Positions 26,091 through 34,619 are shown, counted from the stretch's first letter. The stretch: DNA of 64,000 nucleotides from Streptomyces sp. NBC_00289 (GCF_041435115.1 NZ_CP108046.1:4340001-4404000), one strand, 5' to 3'. Numbers and translations: made by a program. The notes: generated by a model not told the origin, from the sequence alone.

Positions 26091-26111
26091 CTCACACTTC
26101 GACGTGCACGT

Positions 26112-26282
26112 TCACCAGCGGTACCAGCGGCCACGACGGCCGCCACCTCCCGCCGGACGGACCACGAAGCCCAGCGCCCACACCACGAGCACGATGACCG
26201 CTATCCACCACAGCGCCTTCAGTGCGAATCCCGCACCGAAAAGAACAAGAGCCAGCAGAAGAACCAGAAGCAGGGGAACCAT
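26112..26282 (-). CDS. Small hydrophobic membrane protein
   Basis: This 56-residue protein is almost entirely two hydrophobic segments: MVPLLLVLLLALVLFGAGFA (residues 1-20) and LWWIAVIVLVVWALGFVV (about residues 24-41). A short basic, Gly-rich tail (RPAGGGGRRGRWYRW) follows. It belongs to a family of small hydrophobic proteins common in Streptomyces and other actinobacteria whose function is unknown. The ATG at 26282 has GGAGG nine bases upstream, which makes it better than the longer in-frame start. A strong terminator follows. It is monocistronic. Confidence 0.75.
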   Translation of the reverse strand: MVPLLLVLLLALVLFGAGFALKALWWIAVIVLVVWALGFVVRPAGGGGRRGRWYRW

Positions 26283-26406
26283 ATGTATCAACCTCCAGAA
26301 CACCGAGTGCCCCGAGCTCGCACGAACACGCATCCGGGATTCACGGTTTCTTCACGGCAGTTGGGGGAATCCGAATTGCTCGCGCGCGCCCGCACAGACG
26401 CATTCC

Positions 26407-26640
26407 CTAAGCCGCGCCGAGCTCACACCACACGACCTTGCCCCGATTGCCGTTTCTCGCCAGCGGCTGCCACCCCCACAGATCGGCGCAGGCCCGGACG
26501 AGCACCAGCCCCCGCCCGTCCTGCCCGTCGACCGCCTGCCCCGACGGCACGGGCGGCTCCGGCGGCGCGGGGTCGGCGTCCCACGCCCCGATCCGCAGCA
26601 CACCCGCCGACCAGCACACCCGCAGGGCGGCGGAACACAT
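26407..26640 (-). pseudogene. C-terminal fragment of an ATP-binding (HATPase, RsbW-like) regulator
   Basis: The fragment reads SAALRVCWSAGVLRIGAWD, then DGRGLVLVRACADLWGWQPL and NRGKVVWCEL. These are the end of the histidine-kinase-like ATPase fold found in Streptomyces anti-sigma-like proteins: the G1-type WDADP and the G2-type GRGL remain. The first 60-70 residues, including the Mg-ATP N-box, are absent. At its 5' end it meets, on the other strand, the fragment of a DUF5753 regulator. These two gene types are normally divergent neighbours, so a deletion probably removed both N-termini. Confidence 0.7.
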
Positions 26641-26884
26641 CACCGTGCGTGTCATCCCCTTCGACCTGGACGGTTTCTCGTGGGGCGGCAGCGCGATGAC
26701 CTACGTCGGTGGCCCCGTGCCCAAGCTGGACACCGTGGTCCGCGACGCTCCTCATGGCGCCGCCTTCGTCGATTCCGAAGCTCAACTCGCCACGTACCGA
26801 ACACGTTTCCGTAAAGTGGAGGCTGTATCACTCGAACCCGAACGCTCGCGTGACTTCATCCACAGGCTGACGAAAGAGCTGTGA
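26636..26884 (+). pseudogene. C-terminal fragment of an XRE-family DUF5753 regulator
   Basis: The fragment reads HITVRVIPFDLDGFSWGGS, YVGGPVPKLDTVVRDAPHG, AFVDSEAQLATYRTRF and VEAVSLEPERSRDFIHRL, the C-terminal part of the DUF5753 domain. The helix-turn-helix and the rest of the domain (about 190 residues) are missing. Its stop overlaps the region where the first DUF397 gene begins, which preserves the usual DUF5753-DUF397 order. The upstream neighbour is the truncated ATPase on the other strand. Confidence 0.75.
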
Positions 26885-26892
26885 GGCAACTC

Positions 26893-27111
26893 GTGACCAC
26901 CCGCGACAACTGGCGGAAGTCGTCCTACTCCGACGGCGGCGACGGCAACGACTGCGTGGAGGTCGCGGCCTCGCCCACGCACGTCGCCGTACGAGACACG
27001 AAAGCCCCGGCCCGAGCCGTCCTCACCGTCCCGGCCGGAGCCTTCGCAGCGTTCGTGAACGGCGTGAAGGGCTACTCCACCGTCACCGACTTCGCCAGGT
27101 TGCGCGGCTGA
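26893..27111 (+). CDS. DUF397 protein, copy 1
   Basis: The 72-residue protein begins MTTRDNWRKSSYSDGGDGND and has the DUF397 core CVEVAASPTHVAVRDTKAP and AGAFAAFVNGVKG. DUF397 proteins are small partners encoded after XRE-DUF5753 regulators; some such pairs control development and act as toxin-antitoxin-like modules. Here the C-terminus is YSTVTDFARLRG, an antisense reading of the glmS 3' end rather than a normal DUF397 ending. I prefer the GTG at 26893 (GAGG six bases upstream) to the GTG at 26881. Its XRE partner is truncated, so its role is doubtful. Confidence 0.6.
   Translation: MTTRDNWRKSSYSDGGDGNDCVEVAASPTHVAVRDTKAPARAVLTVPAGAFAAFVNGVKGYSTVTDFARLRG
27061..27111. repeat. Copy of the glmS 3' terminus, first
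   Basis: The 38 bp from CTACTCCACCGTCACCGACT through GGTTGCGCGGC (27072-27109) is identical to the last codons of glmS (27671-27708), antisense to that gene's coding strand. It forms the 3' end of DUF397 copy 1. Confidence 0.9.
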
Positions 27112-27194
27112 CCGACAGTGGAGGCTGTGTCACTCGATCCCGCCCGTTCGCGTGACTTCATCCACAGGCTTGCCAAGGAGCTGTGAGACCGACC

Positions 27195-27488
27195 GTGCCC
27201 ATCCCCGAGATCTGGCGTAAGTCGTCCTACTCCGGCGGCGGCGACGGCAACAACTGCGTGGAGATCGCGGCCCGCCCCACCCACATAGCCATCCGCGACT
27301 CCAAGGCCCCGGCCGGAGCCGTCCTCGCCTTCCCAGCCGGAGCCTTCGCCGCGTTCCTCGACGGCGTGAAGGGCTACTCCACCGTCACCGACTTCGCCAG
27401 GTTGCGCGGCCGATCGAAAGTGGAGGCCGTGTCACTCGAACCCGAGCGCTCGCGTGACTTCATCGGCAGGCTGGCGAAGGAGCTGTAA
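27195..27488 (+). CDS. DUF397 protein, copy 2, read through into a DUF5753 tail
   Basis: The reading frame begins at the GTG at 27195 (PIPEIWRKSSYSGGGDGNN) and encodes a DUF397 core (CVEIAARPTHIAIRDSKAP). The stop found after RLRG in copies 1 and 3 is changed here (CGA for TGA at 27411), so translation continues through SKVEAVSLEPERSRDFIGRL to a TAA at 27488. The result is a 97-residue hybrid of DUF397, the glmS tail and a DUF5753 tail. It is probably a by-product of the tandem duplication; whether it is made is unknown. Confidence 0.45.
   Translation: MPIPEIWRKSSYSGGGDGNNCVEIAARPTHIAIRDSKAPAGAVLAFPAGAFAAFLDGVKGYSTVTDFARLRGRSKVEAVSLEPERSRDFIGRLAKEL
27363..27413. repeat. Copy of the glmS 3' terminus, second
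   Basis: Same sequence as the copies at 27061 and 27660 except for one base in the final codon, which destroys the stop. It lies 302 bp after the first and 297 bp before the third. Confidence 0.9.
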
Positions 27489-27491
27489 GGC

Positions 27492-27710
27492 ATGATCACT
27501 CGCGACTCCTGGCAGAAGTCGTCGTTCTCCGGCGGCGGTCAGGGCGATGCCTGCGTGGAGGTCGCACACCGCCCCACGCACATATCCATCCGCGACTCAA
27601 AGGCTCCGACCCGAGCCACCCTCACCGTCCCGGCCGGAGCCTTCGCAGCGTTCGTGAACGGCGTGAAGGGCTACTCCACCGTCACCGACTTCGCCAGGTT
27701 GCGCGGCTGA
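27492..27710 (+). CDS. DUF397 protein, copy 3, overlapping the glmS end
   Basis: The 72-residue protein begins MITRDSWQKSSFSGGGQGDA and has the core CVEVAHRPTHISIRDSKAP and AGAFAAFVNGVKG. The ATG at 27492 has AAGGAG upstream, so it is the best-started of the three copies. Its last 13 codons overlap, on the opposite strand, the last codons of glmS (27671-27710), giving the ending YSTVTDFARLRG. The 3' half is nearly identical to copy 1, and the 5' half is diverged. Confidence 0.6.
   Translation: MITRDSWQKSSFSGGGQGDACVEVAHRPTHISIRDSKAPTRATLTVPAGAFAAFVNGVKGYSTVTDFARLRG
27660..27710. repeat. Genuine glmS 3' terminus, third copy
   Basis: This copy overlaps the real glmS stop (TAG at 27673-27671). 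The protein end QPRNLAKSVTVE is the segment whose DNA is the Tn7 TnsD recognition site in other bacteria. Confidence 0.9.
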
Positions 27711-29518
27711 TCCACCTCGTTGCCCCGGGCGGTGGCCAGCTCGCAGGCGAAGACCTGCAAGGGCACCGTGGCGACGAGCGGCTGGAGCAACGTCGGCGTG
27801 ACCGGGATGCGGATCAGATGGTCGGCGTACGGCACGACCGCCTCGTCGCCCTCCTCCGCGATGACGATGGTCCGCGCGCCCCGGGCCCGGATCTCCTGGA
27901 TGTTGGACACGATCTTGTCGTGGAGGACGGACCGCCCGCGCGGGGACGGCACCACGACCACCACCGGCAGATCCTCCTCGATCAGGGCGATCGGCCCGTG
28001 CTTCAACTCGCCCGCCGCGAAGCCCTCGGCGTGCATGTAGGCGAGTTCCTTGAGCTTCAGGGCGCCTTCCAGGGCGACCGGATAGCCGACGTGCCGGCCG
28101 AGGAACAGCACCGTGTTCTTGTCCGCGAGCGAGCGCGCCAGGGCACGGACCGGCTCCATGGTCTCCAGGACCCGGTCGACCTCGCCGGAGATGTGGGAGA
28201 GGTCGCGGATGACGGCGCCGATCTCGTCGCCCCACTTGGTGCCGCGCACCTGGCCGAGGTACAGGGCGACCAGATAGCAGGCCACGAGCTGGGTGAGGAA
28301 CGCCTTCGTCGAGGCGACGGCGACCTCGGGTCCGGCGTGGGTGTACAGCACCGCGTCCGACTCGCGCGGGATGGTGGAGCCGTTGGTGTTGCAGATCGCC
28401 AGCACCTTGGAGCCCTGCTCGCGGGCGTGCCGTAGCGCCATGAGGGTGTCCATGGTCTCGCCGGACTGGGAGATGGCGATCACCAGGCTCTGCTGGTCGA
28501 GGATCGGGTCGCGGTACCGGAACTCGCTGGCCAGCTCGACCTCGCACGGGATGCGGGTCCAGTGCTCGATGGCGTACTTGGCGATCATGCCGGCGTGGAA
28601 GGCCGTACCGCAGGCGACGATGACGACCTTGTCCAGCTCGCGCAGTTCGGCGGCGGAGATGCGGACCTCGTCGAGCGTGAGCGAACCGGACGCGTCGATG
28701 CGGCCCAGCAGGGTGTCGGCGACCGCCTTGGGCTGCTCGGCGATCTCCTTGAGCATGAAGTAGTCGTAGCCTCCCTTCTCGGCGGCCGAGGCGTCCCAGT
28801 CGACGTGGTACGACCGGACGTCCGCCGGACGCCCGTCGAAGCCGGTGACGGTCACACCGTCCCGCCGTAGCTCCACGACCTGGTCCTGACCCAGCTCGAT
28901 CGCCGAGCGCGTGTGGGCGATGAACGCGGCGACGTCGGAGGCGAGAAAGGCCTCGCCGTCACCGACACCGACCACGAGCGGCGAGTTCCGCCGCGCTCCG
29001 ACCACCACGTCGGGCTCGTCGGCGTGCACGGCGACCAGCGTGAACGCGCCGTCCAGCCGCCGGCACACGAGCCGCATCGACTCCGCGAGGTCGGCGCAGG
29101 AGGAGAACTCCTCCGCGAGCAGGTGCGCGACGACCTCGGTGTCGGTCTCGGAGGCCAGCTCGTGCCCGCGCTCCGCCAACTCGGCCCGCAGCGCGGCGAA
29201 GTTCTCGATGATGCCGTTGTGCACGACGGCGACGCGCCCCGCGTTGTCGAGATGCGGATGGGCGTTGGCGTCGGTGGGCCCGCCGTGCGTGGCCCACCGC
29301 GTGTGCCCGATTCCGGTGGTCCCCGCCGGCAACGGCCGGTCGACCAGCTCCTTCTCCAGGTTGACCAGCTTCCCGGCCTTCTTCGCCGCCGCCAGCCCGC
29401 CGTCCGCCGGCACGGCGACGCCTGCCGAGTCGTACCCCCGGTACTCCAGTCGCTTCAGTCCGGCCATCACGACATCGAGCGCCGACTGCGACCCCACGTA
29501 TCCCACGATTCCGCACAT
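27671..29518 (-). CDS. glmS: Glutamine-fructose-6-phosphate aminotransferase (isomerising)
   Basis: The 615-residue enzyme makes glucosamine-6-phosphate from fructose-6-phosphate and glutamine, the first step to UDP-GlcNAc for cell-wall synthesis. It opens MCGIVGYVGS, with Cys1 of the mature form as the glutaminase nucleophile. Residues 1-240 form the glutaminase domain, and two SIS sugar-isomerase domains follow (VACGTAFHAGMIAKY, ISQSGETMDTLMALR, LKELAYMHAEGF). The C-terminus is the very conserved VDQPRNLAKSVTVE. A TAGGCT box seven bases before the ATG suggests a leaderless transcript. Its 3' end overlaps the convergent DUF397 copy 3, and its terminus is repeated twice more downstream. Confidence 0.98.
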   Translation of the reverse strand: MCGIVGYVGSQSALDVVMAGLKRLEYRGYDSAGVAVPADGGLAAAKKAGKLVNLEKELVDRPLPAGTTGIGHTRWATHGGPTDANAHPHLDNAGRVAVVHNGIIENFAALRAELAERGHELASETDTEVVAHLLAEEFSSCADLAESMRLVCRRLDGAFTLVAVHADEPDVVVGARRNSPLVVGVGDGEAFLASDVAAFIAHTRSAIELGQDQVVELRRDGVTVTGFDGRPADVRSYHVDWDASAAEKGGYDYFMLKEIAEQPKAVADTLLGRIDASGSLTLDEVRISAAELRELDKVVIVACGTAFHAGMIAKYAIEHWTRIPCEVELASEFRYRDPILDQQSLVIAISQSGETMDTLMALRHAREQGSKVLAICNTNGSTIPRESDAVLYTHAGPEVAVASTKAFLTQLVACYLVALYLGQVRGTKWGDEIGAVIRDLSHISGEVDRVLETMEPVRALARSLADKNTVLFLGRHVGYPVALEGALKLKELAYMHAEGFAAGELKHGPIALIEEDLPVVVVVPSPRGRSVLHDKIVSNIQEIRARGARTIVIAEEGDEAVVPYADHLIRIPVTPTLLQPLVATVPLQVFACELATARGNEVDQPRNLAKSVTVE

Positions 29519-29531
29519 GGCCCGCAGCCTA
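29519..29531 (-). promoter_or_regulatory. Leaderless -10 element of glmS
   Basis: On the minus strand TAGGCT (29531-29526) is followed by seven bases and the ATG at 29518. There is no Shine-Dalgarno sequence, so transcription probably begins at the start codon. Confidence 0.5.
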
Positions 29532-29962
29532 AGCGCCGGGAGCGGGCCGAACCTGGCACTTCCTGCCCGAAATCGGAAATTCTGAGCCGGGTCGGTATTC
29601 GGCCATCTTCAGCCCGGCCACCCTGATCGACTCCCGTCACTCAAGCACAGGACATGCACAGAATCCTCCCGAAGCGGAGTCCGGCACACACTCGGCGAGG
29701 CGGTCGACCGGGGGATATTTCACGCCACCCGATCACGCCACCACCGAAACAAATCTCTGTTCGAATCGGATGGCGTGTGCCTATCGTGTCGCGCCGCGTG
29801 ACGGACACCGACCAGTCCGTCCTCGCGCGCGTAGACCAGCGACCGGGGGAACAAGTTCACACCGTCACGGGGGGGCGCGTCGCCATGCCGCAGTGCCCGC
29901 AATCCGCGAGTCCCACGCCGACCGACTCCCGGTCTCCTTCCGCGAGATGAAGGGGTGCGCAC
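29532..29962. other. Gene-free interval between glmS and the toxin gene
   Basis: No convincing gene is seen in this stretch of about 430 bases. It must hold the toxin promoter. AT-richer sequence at 29735-29790 (AAACAAATCTCTGTTCGAAT, then TATCGT at 29782) is the best candidate region, but no clear -35/-10 pair is present. Confidence 0.5.
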
Positions 29963-32900
29963 TTGCGTTCCAGACCATCCGGGTTCTTCGAACCCGCGTC
30001 AACGCGTTCCGGGCTTCGCGCTCGGGCCGTTCCGCTCCTCGTCGCCGGGGCGGTTCTCACCGCGCTGGCCGTGAGTCCGGACCAGCTCAACCGGCTCACC
30101 GCACTGGACGCCGCTCCGGCGAGCGACTCCGCCGACTGGTACGTGGACACCGCCGCCGAGCAGTTGCGGCAGGACCAGTGCCTGATGGCCGACGTCCTGC
30201 GCCTGGGCGGGCCCGCGATGGCCACCACCGCGCAGGACGGCCTCAACCAGCCCGCGGACAAGCTGCACGCCCTCGCCGACCGCCAGTACTGGGAGAAGAC
30301 GCCGCTCGCGACCGCGTACACGGCGGACCGCGACGCGGCGGGCAAGGAACTCGACGCTCTCCACGCCCTGCGCGACACCTGGAAGAAGCCGCTCGACGGA
30401 CTGACGAATCCCGCCGGCTTCACCGACACCGACTTCCACTGGCCCCCGGGCTCGCCGGGTGACGGCAAGGAGGACTTCTACTCCCAGACCGGGCTGTCCA
30501 AGTGGGTCGCCGAGCGGTTCTGGAAGGACGAGGACGACTTCTACGAGGACCCCACCCCCAGGGCTGACGAGCAGACGGTCAAGGCCGTCAAGGACCTCGG
30601 TACGCCGCTGTACGGCAAGGACCCTGACCCGAGCCTGCCCACGGACGAGTGGAACCGTGCGCTGGCCGAGCGCGACGGGTTCCAGTACCTGTCGGACTGG
30701 TCCCTGGAGCCCACCGGCGCGGACAACGCCCGTATCTTCCTGGCGTCCGGAGGGTTCCCCCGTACCGCCCCGCAGCCGGGCACAGCCGAGTACCGCATCG
30801 CGGTCGAGGACCTGAAGACCCGGTTCGCGTCCTGCGCTTGGCGTGACCCGATGGACCCGGACAAGGTGCTGGGCGACGTCTCCTCGACCGCCGCCGCCGA
30901 GTGGCAGCAGGAGATCACCTCCCAGGCCACCCAGCGCAACCAGATCCTGAGCGCGAACAAGGACGCCACCAAGGCCCTCGCCGCCGGCTCGAAGACCCTC
31001 GGCGACCTGCTGGGTCAGTCGTGGACCGCCGACCACCTCACCCGCTGGCAGGACTACTGGTCCGCGGGTGGCGTCGGCTACGTCGGTGACTCGCCCGCCG
31101 TGATCGAGGTACCGGCCGCGTCGGGCAAGTGCCTGGACGTCGCGGGCGGCGCCAAGACCAACGGCACCGCGGTGCAGATCTACACCTGCAACGGCGGCGC
31201 GGCCCAGAAGTGGGAGGTCTACGGCGACGACAAGGGCCTGCACCTGCGCAACCCCAACTCCGCGAAGTGCCTCGAAGTCGCCGGGAACAACTCGGCGAAC
31301 GGCACGAAGATCCAGATCTACACGTGCAACAGCACCCCCGCGCAGACGTGGGAGTACAACCTGCGCGCCGCGACGACCCTGAAGAACGTCGGCACCGGCA
31401 AGTGCGTCGACCTGGCCAAGTACGACAACGGCCAGGACACACGGCTGTTGACGTGCGCGGGCACCGGCCCGCAGAAGTACACGATCAAGCCGGCCGGCCA
31501 CACCGGCACGGTTCCCCCCGCGGCCCAGTTCACCAAGGCCAAGGCCGGCGTCGCGTCCGCCCAGGCGGCGGCCAAGAGCCAGCTCACCGCCCTCAAGGCG
31601 CAGCTCACCGCCGCGCAGAAGGCCGCCACCTCTTCGGACACCGCCGAGCAGGCTGCGTACGGCATCGCGGACGCCAACGGCGCCCCCCGCGGCCGTGGTC
31701 TGCTGGTCGGCCAGCAGAAGGCACAGGTCACCAAGGGCAGCGTGGCAGCCCTCACGGCGATGGTGAAGGCAGGCGAAACCGCCGAGGCCGCCACCCGCGC
31801 CGCCGCCGCCGACAGCGAGACCATCTCGCAGCGCGCGCTCGCCCAGGCCGCGCAGGCGAAGGCCGAGTTCCGCAAGAAGGCCGCCGAGACGGCCGAGTTG
31901 CAGGCCAAGGCCGCGGCCGACGCCGCGAAGGTCCACCGCGACAACGCGAAGAAGGACAAGGAGACCGCCGAGGCCAAGCTCGCCGTGGCGCTGAAGGCCG
32001 AGGGCGACGCCAAGTCGGCCGCCGCCGACGCGCACGCCAAGCGGCTCGCGGCCGAGGCCGAGGAGGCGACGGCCAAGGCCGAGAAGGAGACCGCCGCGGC
32101 CAAGCAGGCCGAGGCCAACGAGCACAAACAGAACGCCCAGGCGGAAGCCACCAAGGCGAAGGACGCCAAGGACAAGGCCGAAGCCTCCGAGAAGACCGCC
32201 GAGAGCAGGCGGGACGACGCGGTCACCGCACGCGACAACGCCAAGGACAAGCGGGACGACGCGTGGGACGCCGAGCAGAAGGCCGACGCCTCCCGTGCCA
32301 AGGCCGACGCGAAGGACGCCTACGCCGACTCGCTGGACTCCGGTGAGGCGGCCGACGCCGCCCGCGCCGCCGCCAACGAGGCGGACCAGCACGCGGACGA
32401 CGCGGAAGCGGCCGCCGGCCGTGCCCGCGACGAGGCCGACGCCGCGACCCAGGCCGCGGCCGAGGCCGACGCGGCGGCCACCCGCGCCGAAGCCGCCGCC
32501 AAGCGGGCCCGCTCCGACGCGGACGCCGCACAGGCCGCGAAGCTGAAGGCCGACGCCGCGGTGAAGACCGCGACCAGCGCCGCGGCGGACGCCATCAAGG
32601 CCGCGGCGCACGCCGCCGACGAGGCCAAGACGGCGGTCAAACTGGCCGACGAGGCGGAGGCACTCGCCAAGACCGCCATGGCCGACGCGGACGAGGCGAA
32701 CAAGGAGGCCGGCAAGGCGCTGGCCGCCTCGGCGAAGGCCGCGGGCTTCGCCCACGTCACCGCGCAGGCGGCCGTGGACGCCGCCAACTCCGCCGAACAG
32801 GTCGCCAAGCCGGCCAACGACGCGATCCAGCTCGGCTCCCCGTACGTCGACACGGACTCGGCCGCCGGCCTGGTCGTGCTGACCGGCCAGGCGTCGAAGA

Positions 32901-34561
32901 CGATCGCCGAGCAGCAGAAGGCCGTCGCCGACGCGCACGCCAAGAACGCGCAGGAGGAGGCGGCCGCCGCCAAGGCCCTCGCCGACCAGGCGGTGGGCGA
33001 CGCGAAGGAGGCGTACCAGCACGCGGCCAACGCCGCCGGCTACGCGGCGGACGCCCGCGGCTACGCGAAGGAGGCCCTCGGCTACGCGGCCGACGCCGCG
33101 CAGGCCGCCTCCAAGGCCTCGTCCTCACTGGCCCGCACGAAGGAGTACGACCGCCAGGCCACGGAGGACGCGGCAGCAGCCGACAAGGCGGCCGGCCGTG
33201 CCGAGGGTTACGCGGCGGACGCCCGCTCCTCGGCCGACCAGGCAGCCCTGGACGCCGAAGCGGCCCGCACGGCCGCGAGCGAGGCCGAACAGGCCGCGAA
33301 GGACGCCCGAGCGGCAGCCGACCGCGCGGACGCGGCGGCCACCGAGGCGGAGGAGGCGGCAAAGGACGCCGCCAAGTACGCCAAGGAGGCCCAGGAGGCG
33401 GCTGACCGCACCGAACGGGAGGAAGCCAACAAGGACGCGTCCCAGGGAACCGGTACGGGCATTCCCGGTGTGTTCGCCGTTCCGGACGAGTCCACCGTCG
33501 AGATCGTCAGCAGCAAGCAGATCGGCACCTGCCCGGCGATGCCGGAAGCCGCCTTCCAGGGCTGCAACGCGAAGTACGACCTGGTCGTCAGCTACGAGGC
33601 CGACTTCTACCTGTGCACCGACGACCAGGCCCAGGCCACGGCCGACGGGTGCCCGAAGTCGGCGTGGCAGTTCCTCCAGCGGTCGACGCTGAAGAACATC
33701 AAGATCGACGGCTGGACGCACCTGTTCTCCGGCAAGGACATCGTCCGCGCCGGATGGCAGAGCCTCTTCGGCGATGTGGCCGGATCGATCCTGTTCTCCT
33801 TCTTCGCCGAAGACCTGATGGACTGCTGGCACGGCGACAAGACCGCCTGCGCCTGGAGCCTCGCCACGTACGTTCCGGTCGAAGGCCTGCTCGCCCCGCT
33901 CTCACGCGCTGTCAAGGCGCTCGACGCCGCCGCCAGGACAGGCATCGACTTCGAGGACGCCTTCAAGGCACTACGTGCCCTTGACGGGTTGTCCGAGACA
34001 GCCAAGGTCGGCATCGGTCTCAAGGCTCTCGACAAGTTCGTCAAGACATGTACCAGGATCGCGCGTACACCCCTTTCCGCCGGAGTCTCAGCGTCCGCAA
34101 GCGCGTGCCCGCTGAAGCTGATCGCCTACAACAGCGACGAGATGAGCCACCTCGCGTACAAGTACCGGGTGGAGAACGGGTACTTCGGCGCGGATCACAA
34201 CGTGGCCGTGGCGAGGGTGCCGGGCTGGAATGACCCCAAGACCGGTGACTACGTGGTTGCCAACAGCAAGTTCAGCGGCCACTCCGAGACGGAGATCCTC
34301 GACCAGCTGAAGGAAAAGGGCGTCGACCCCAAGAAGATCACCGCTCTGTACACCGAACGGCAGCCGTGCAATGACTGTGCCGGTGCTCTTGAAAAGGCTC
34401 TCAAGGAAGGGACCGTGATCACCTACTCCGTCCCCTACACGGTTGAGATCGCCTCCTATTCGAAGAGCCTTCTCGCGAGCTATGTCAAGCGGGCCAACGG
34501 CGGACGGTTGACTCGTTCCGCGACAAGCGACCAAGAGACTGAGGCACGGAAGCGTGACTGA
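29963..34561 (+). CDS. Giant secreted protein: ricin-B lectin, Ala-rich coiled coil, C-terminal deaminase toxin
   Basis: The 1532-residue protein starts at a TTG at 29963, with GAAGGGG about seven bases upstream. Residues 1-45 form a basic and hydrophobic signal region. Residues 50-370 are an unrecognised helical domain. Residues 375-510 are a ricin-type beta-trefoil with QKW (415-417), QTW (461-463) and QKY (504-506). Residues 520-1155 are an extremely Ala-rich, charged helical rod. Residues 1160-1400 are Cys-rich, with a hydrophobic patch near 1270-1290. Residues 1405-1500 carry a cytidine-deaminase-like fold: HSE (1440-1442) and PCNDC (1468-1472) supply the zinc ligands and the catalytic Glu. 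This order (export, adhesion, rod, variable C-terminal enzyme) is that of polymorphic toxins. The deaminase would attack nucleic acid or nucleotides, with the substrate unknown. The likely immunity gene follows at 34685. Confidence 0.82.
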   Translation: MRSRPSGFFEPASTRSGLRARAVPLLVAGAVLTALAVSPDQLNRLTALDAAPASDSADWYVDTAAEQLRQDQCLMADVLRLGGPAMATTAQDGLNQPADKLHALADRQYWEKTPLATAYTADRDAAGKELDALHALRDTWKKPLDGLTNPAGFTDTDFHWPPGSPGDGKEDFYSQTGLSKWVAERFWKDEDDFYEDPTPRADEQTVKAVKDLGTPLYGKDPDPSLPTDEWNRALAERDGFQYLSDWSLEPTGADNARIFLASGGFPRTAPQPGTAEYRIAVEDLKTRFASCAWRDPMDPDKVLGDVSSTAAAEWQQEITSQATQRNQILSANKDATKALAAGSKTLGDLLGQSWTADHLTRWQDYWSAGGVGYVGDSPAVIEVPAASGKCLDVAGGAKTNGTAVQIYTCNGGAAQKWEVYGDDKGLHLRNPNSAKCLEVAGNNSANGTKIQIYTCNSTPAQTWEYNLRAATTLKNVGTGKCVDLAKYDNGQDTRLLTCAGTGPQKYTIKPAGHTGTVPPAAQFTKAKAGVASAQAAAKSQLTALKAQLTAAQKAATSSDTAEQAAYGIADANGAPRGRGLLVGQQKAQVTKGSVAALTAMVKAGETAEAATRAAAADSETISQRALAQAAQAKAEFRKKAAETAELQAKAAADAAKVHRDNAKKDKETAEAKLAVALKAEGDAKSAAADAHAKRLAAEAEEATAKAEKETAAAKQAEANEHKQNAQAEATKAKDAKDKAEASEKTAESRRDDAVTARDNAKDKRDDAWDAEQKADASRAKADAKDAYADSLDSGEAADAARAAANEADQHADDAEAAAGRARDEADAATQAAAEADAAATRAEAAAKRARSDADAAQAAKLKADAAVKTATSAAADAIKAAAHAADEAKTAVKLADEAEALAKTAMADADEANKEAGKALAASAKAAGFAHVTAQAAVDAANSAEQVAKPANDAIQLGSPYVDTDSAAGLVVLTGQASKTIAEQQKAVADAHAKNAQEEAAAAKALADQAVGDAKEAYQHAANAAGYAADARGYAKEALGYAADAAQAASKASSSLARTKEYDRQATEDAAAADKAAGRAEGYAADARSSADQAALDAEAARTAASEAEQAAKDARAAADRADAAATEAEEAAKDAAKYAKEAQEAADRTEREEANKDASQGTGTGIPGVFAVPDESTVEIVSSKQIGTCPAMPEAAFQGCNAKYDLVVSYEADFYLCTDDQAQATADGCPKSAWQFLQRSTLKNIKIDGWTHLFSGKDIVRAGWQSLFGDVAGSILFSFFAEDLMDCWHGDKTACAWSLATYVPVEGLLAPLSRAVKALDAAARTGIDFEDAFKALRALDGLSETAKVGIGLKALDKFVKTCTRIARTPLSAGVSASASACPLKLIAYNSDEMSHLAYKYRVENGYFGADHNVAVARVPGWNDPKTGDYVVANSKFSGHSETEILDQLKEKGVDPKKITALYTERQPCNDCAGALEKALKEGTVITYSVPYTVEIASYSKSLLASYVKRANGGRLTRSATSDQETEARKRD

Positions 34562-34589
34562 CGAGAATCAGTGATGCAGCCGCTGGCCG

Positions 34590-34619
34590 GCCCCGCCGGG
34601 ACTTCCGTCCCGGCGGGGC
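34590..34619. terminator. Strong hairpin between toxin and putative immunity gene
   Basis: GCCCCGCCGGGAC at 34590-34602 and GTCCCGGCGGGGC at 34607-34619 form a perfect 13-bp stem with a TTCC loop, 28 bp after the toxin stop. It probably terminates or attenuates toxin-initiated transcription before the downstream gene. Confidence 0.85.

Larger units (their letters stand above)
26815..27710 (+). repeat. Three tandem units of about 302 bp (DUF5753 tail plus DUF397 gene plus glmS end)
   Basis: Units start at 26815, 27117 and 27419, exactly 302 bp apart. Each holds the last 22 codons of a DUF5753 protein (VEAVSLEPERSRDFIHRL or variants), then a DUF397 gene, then about 40 bp identical to the glmS 3' end read in antisense. 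The third unit ends on the genuine glmS gene. Confidence 0.9.

Noticed and set aside
26407..27710. A functional XRE-DUF397 toxin-antitoxin-like system
   Set aside because: The XRE and ATPase parts are truncated and the DUF397 ends are replaced by a glmS-derived tail, so the set looks decayed.
27671..29962. A glmS ribozyme/riboswitch upstream of glmS
   Set aside because: The start appears leaderless, with a TAGGCT box seven bases before the ATG, which leaves no room for the ribozyme.
29999..33022. Long open frame antisense to the toxin rod (1007 codons)
   Set aside because: It is the mirror of the Ala-rich codons of the real gene and gives only Gly/Leu/Val-rich low complexity.
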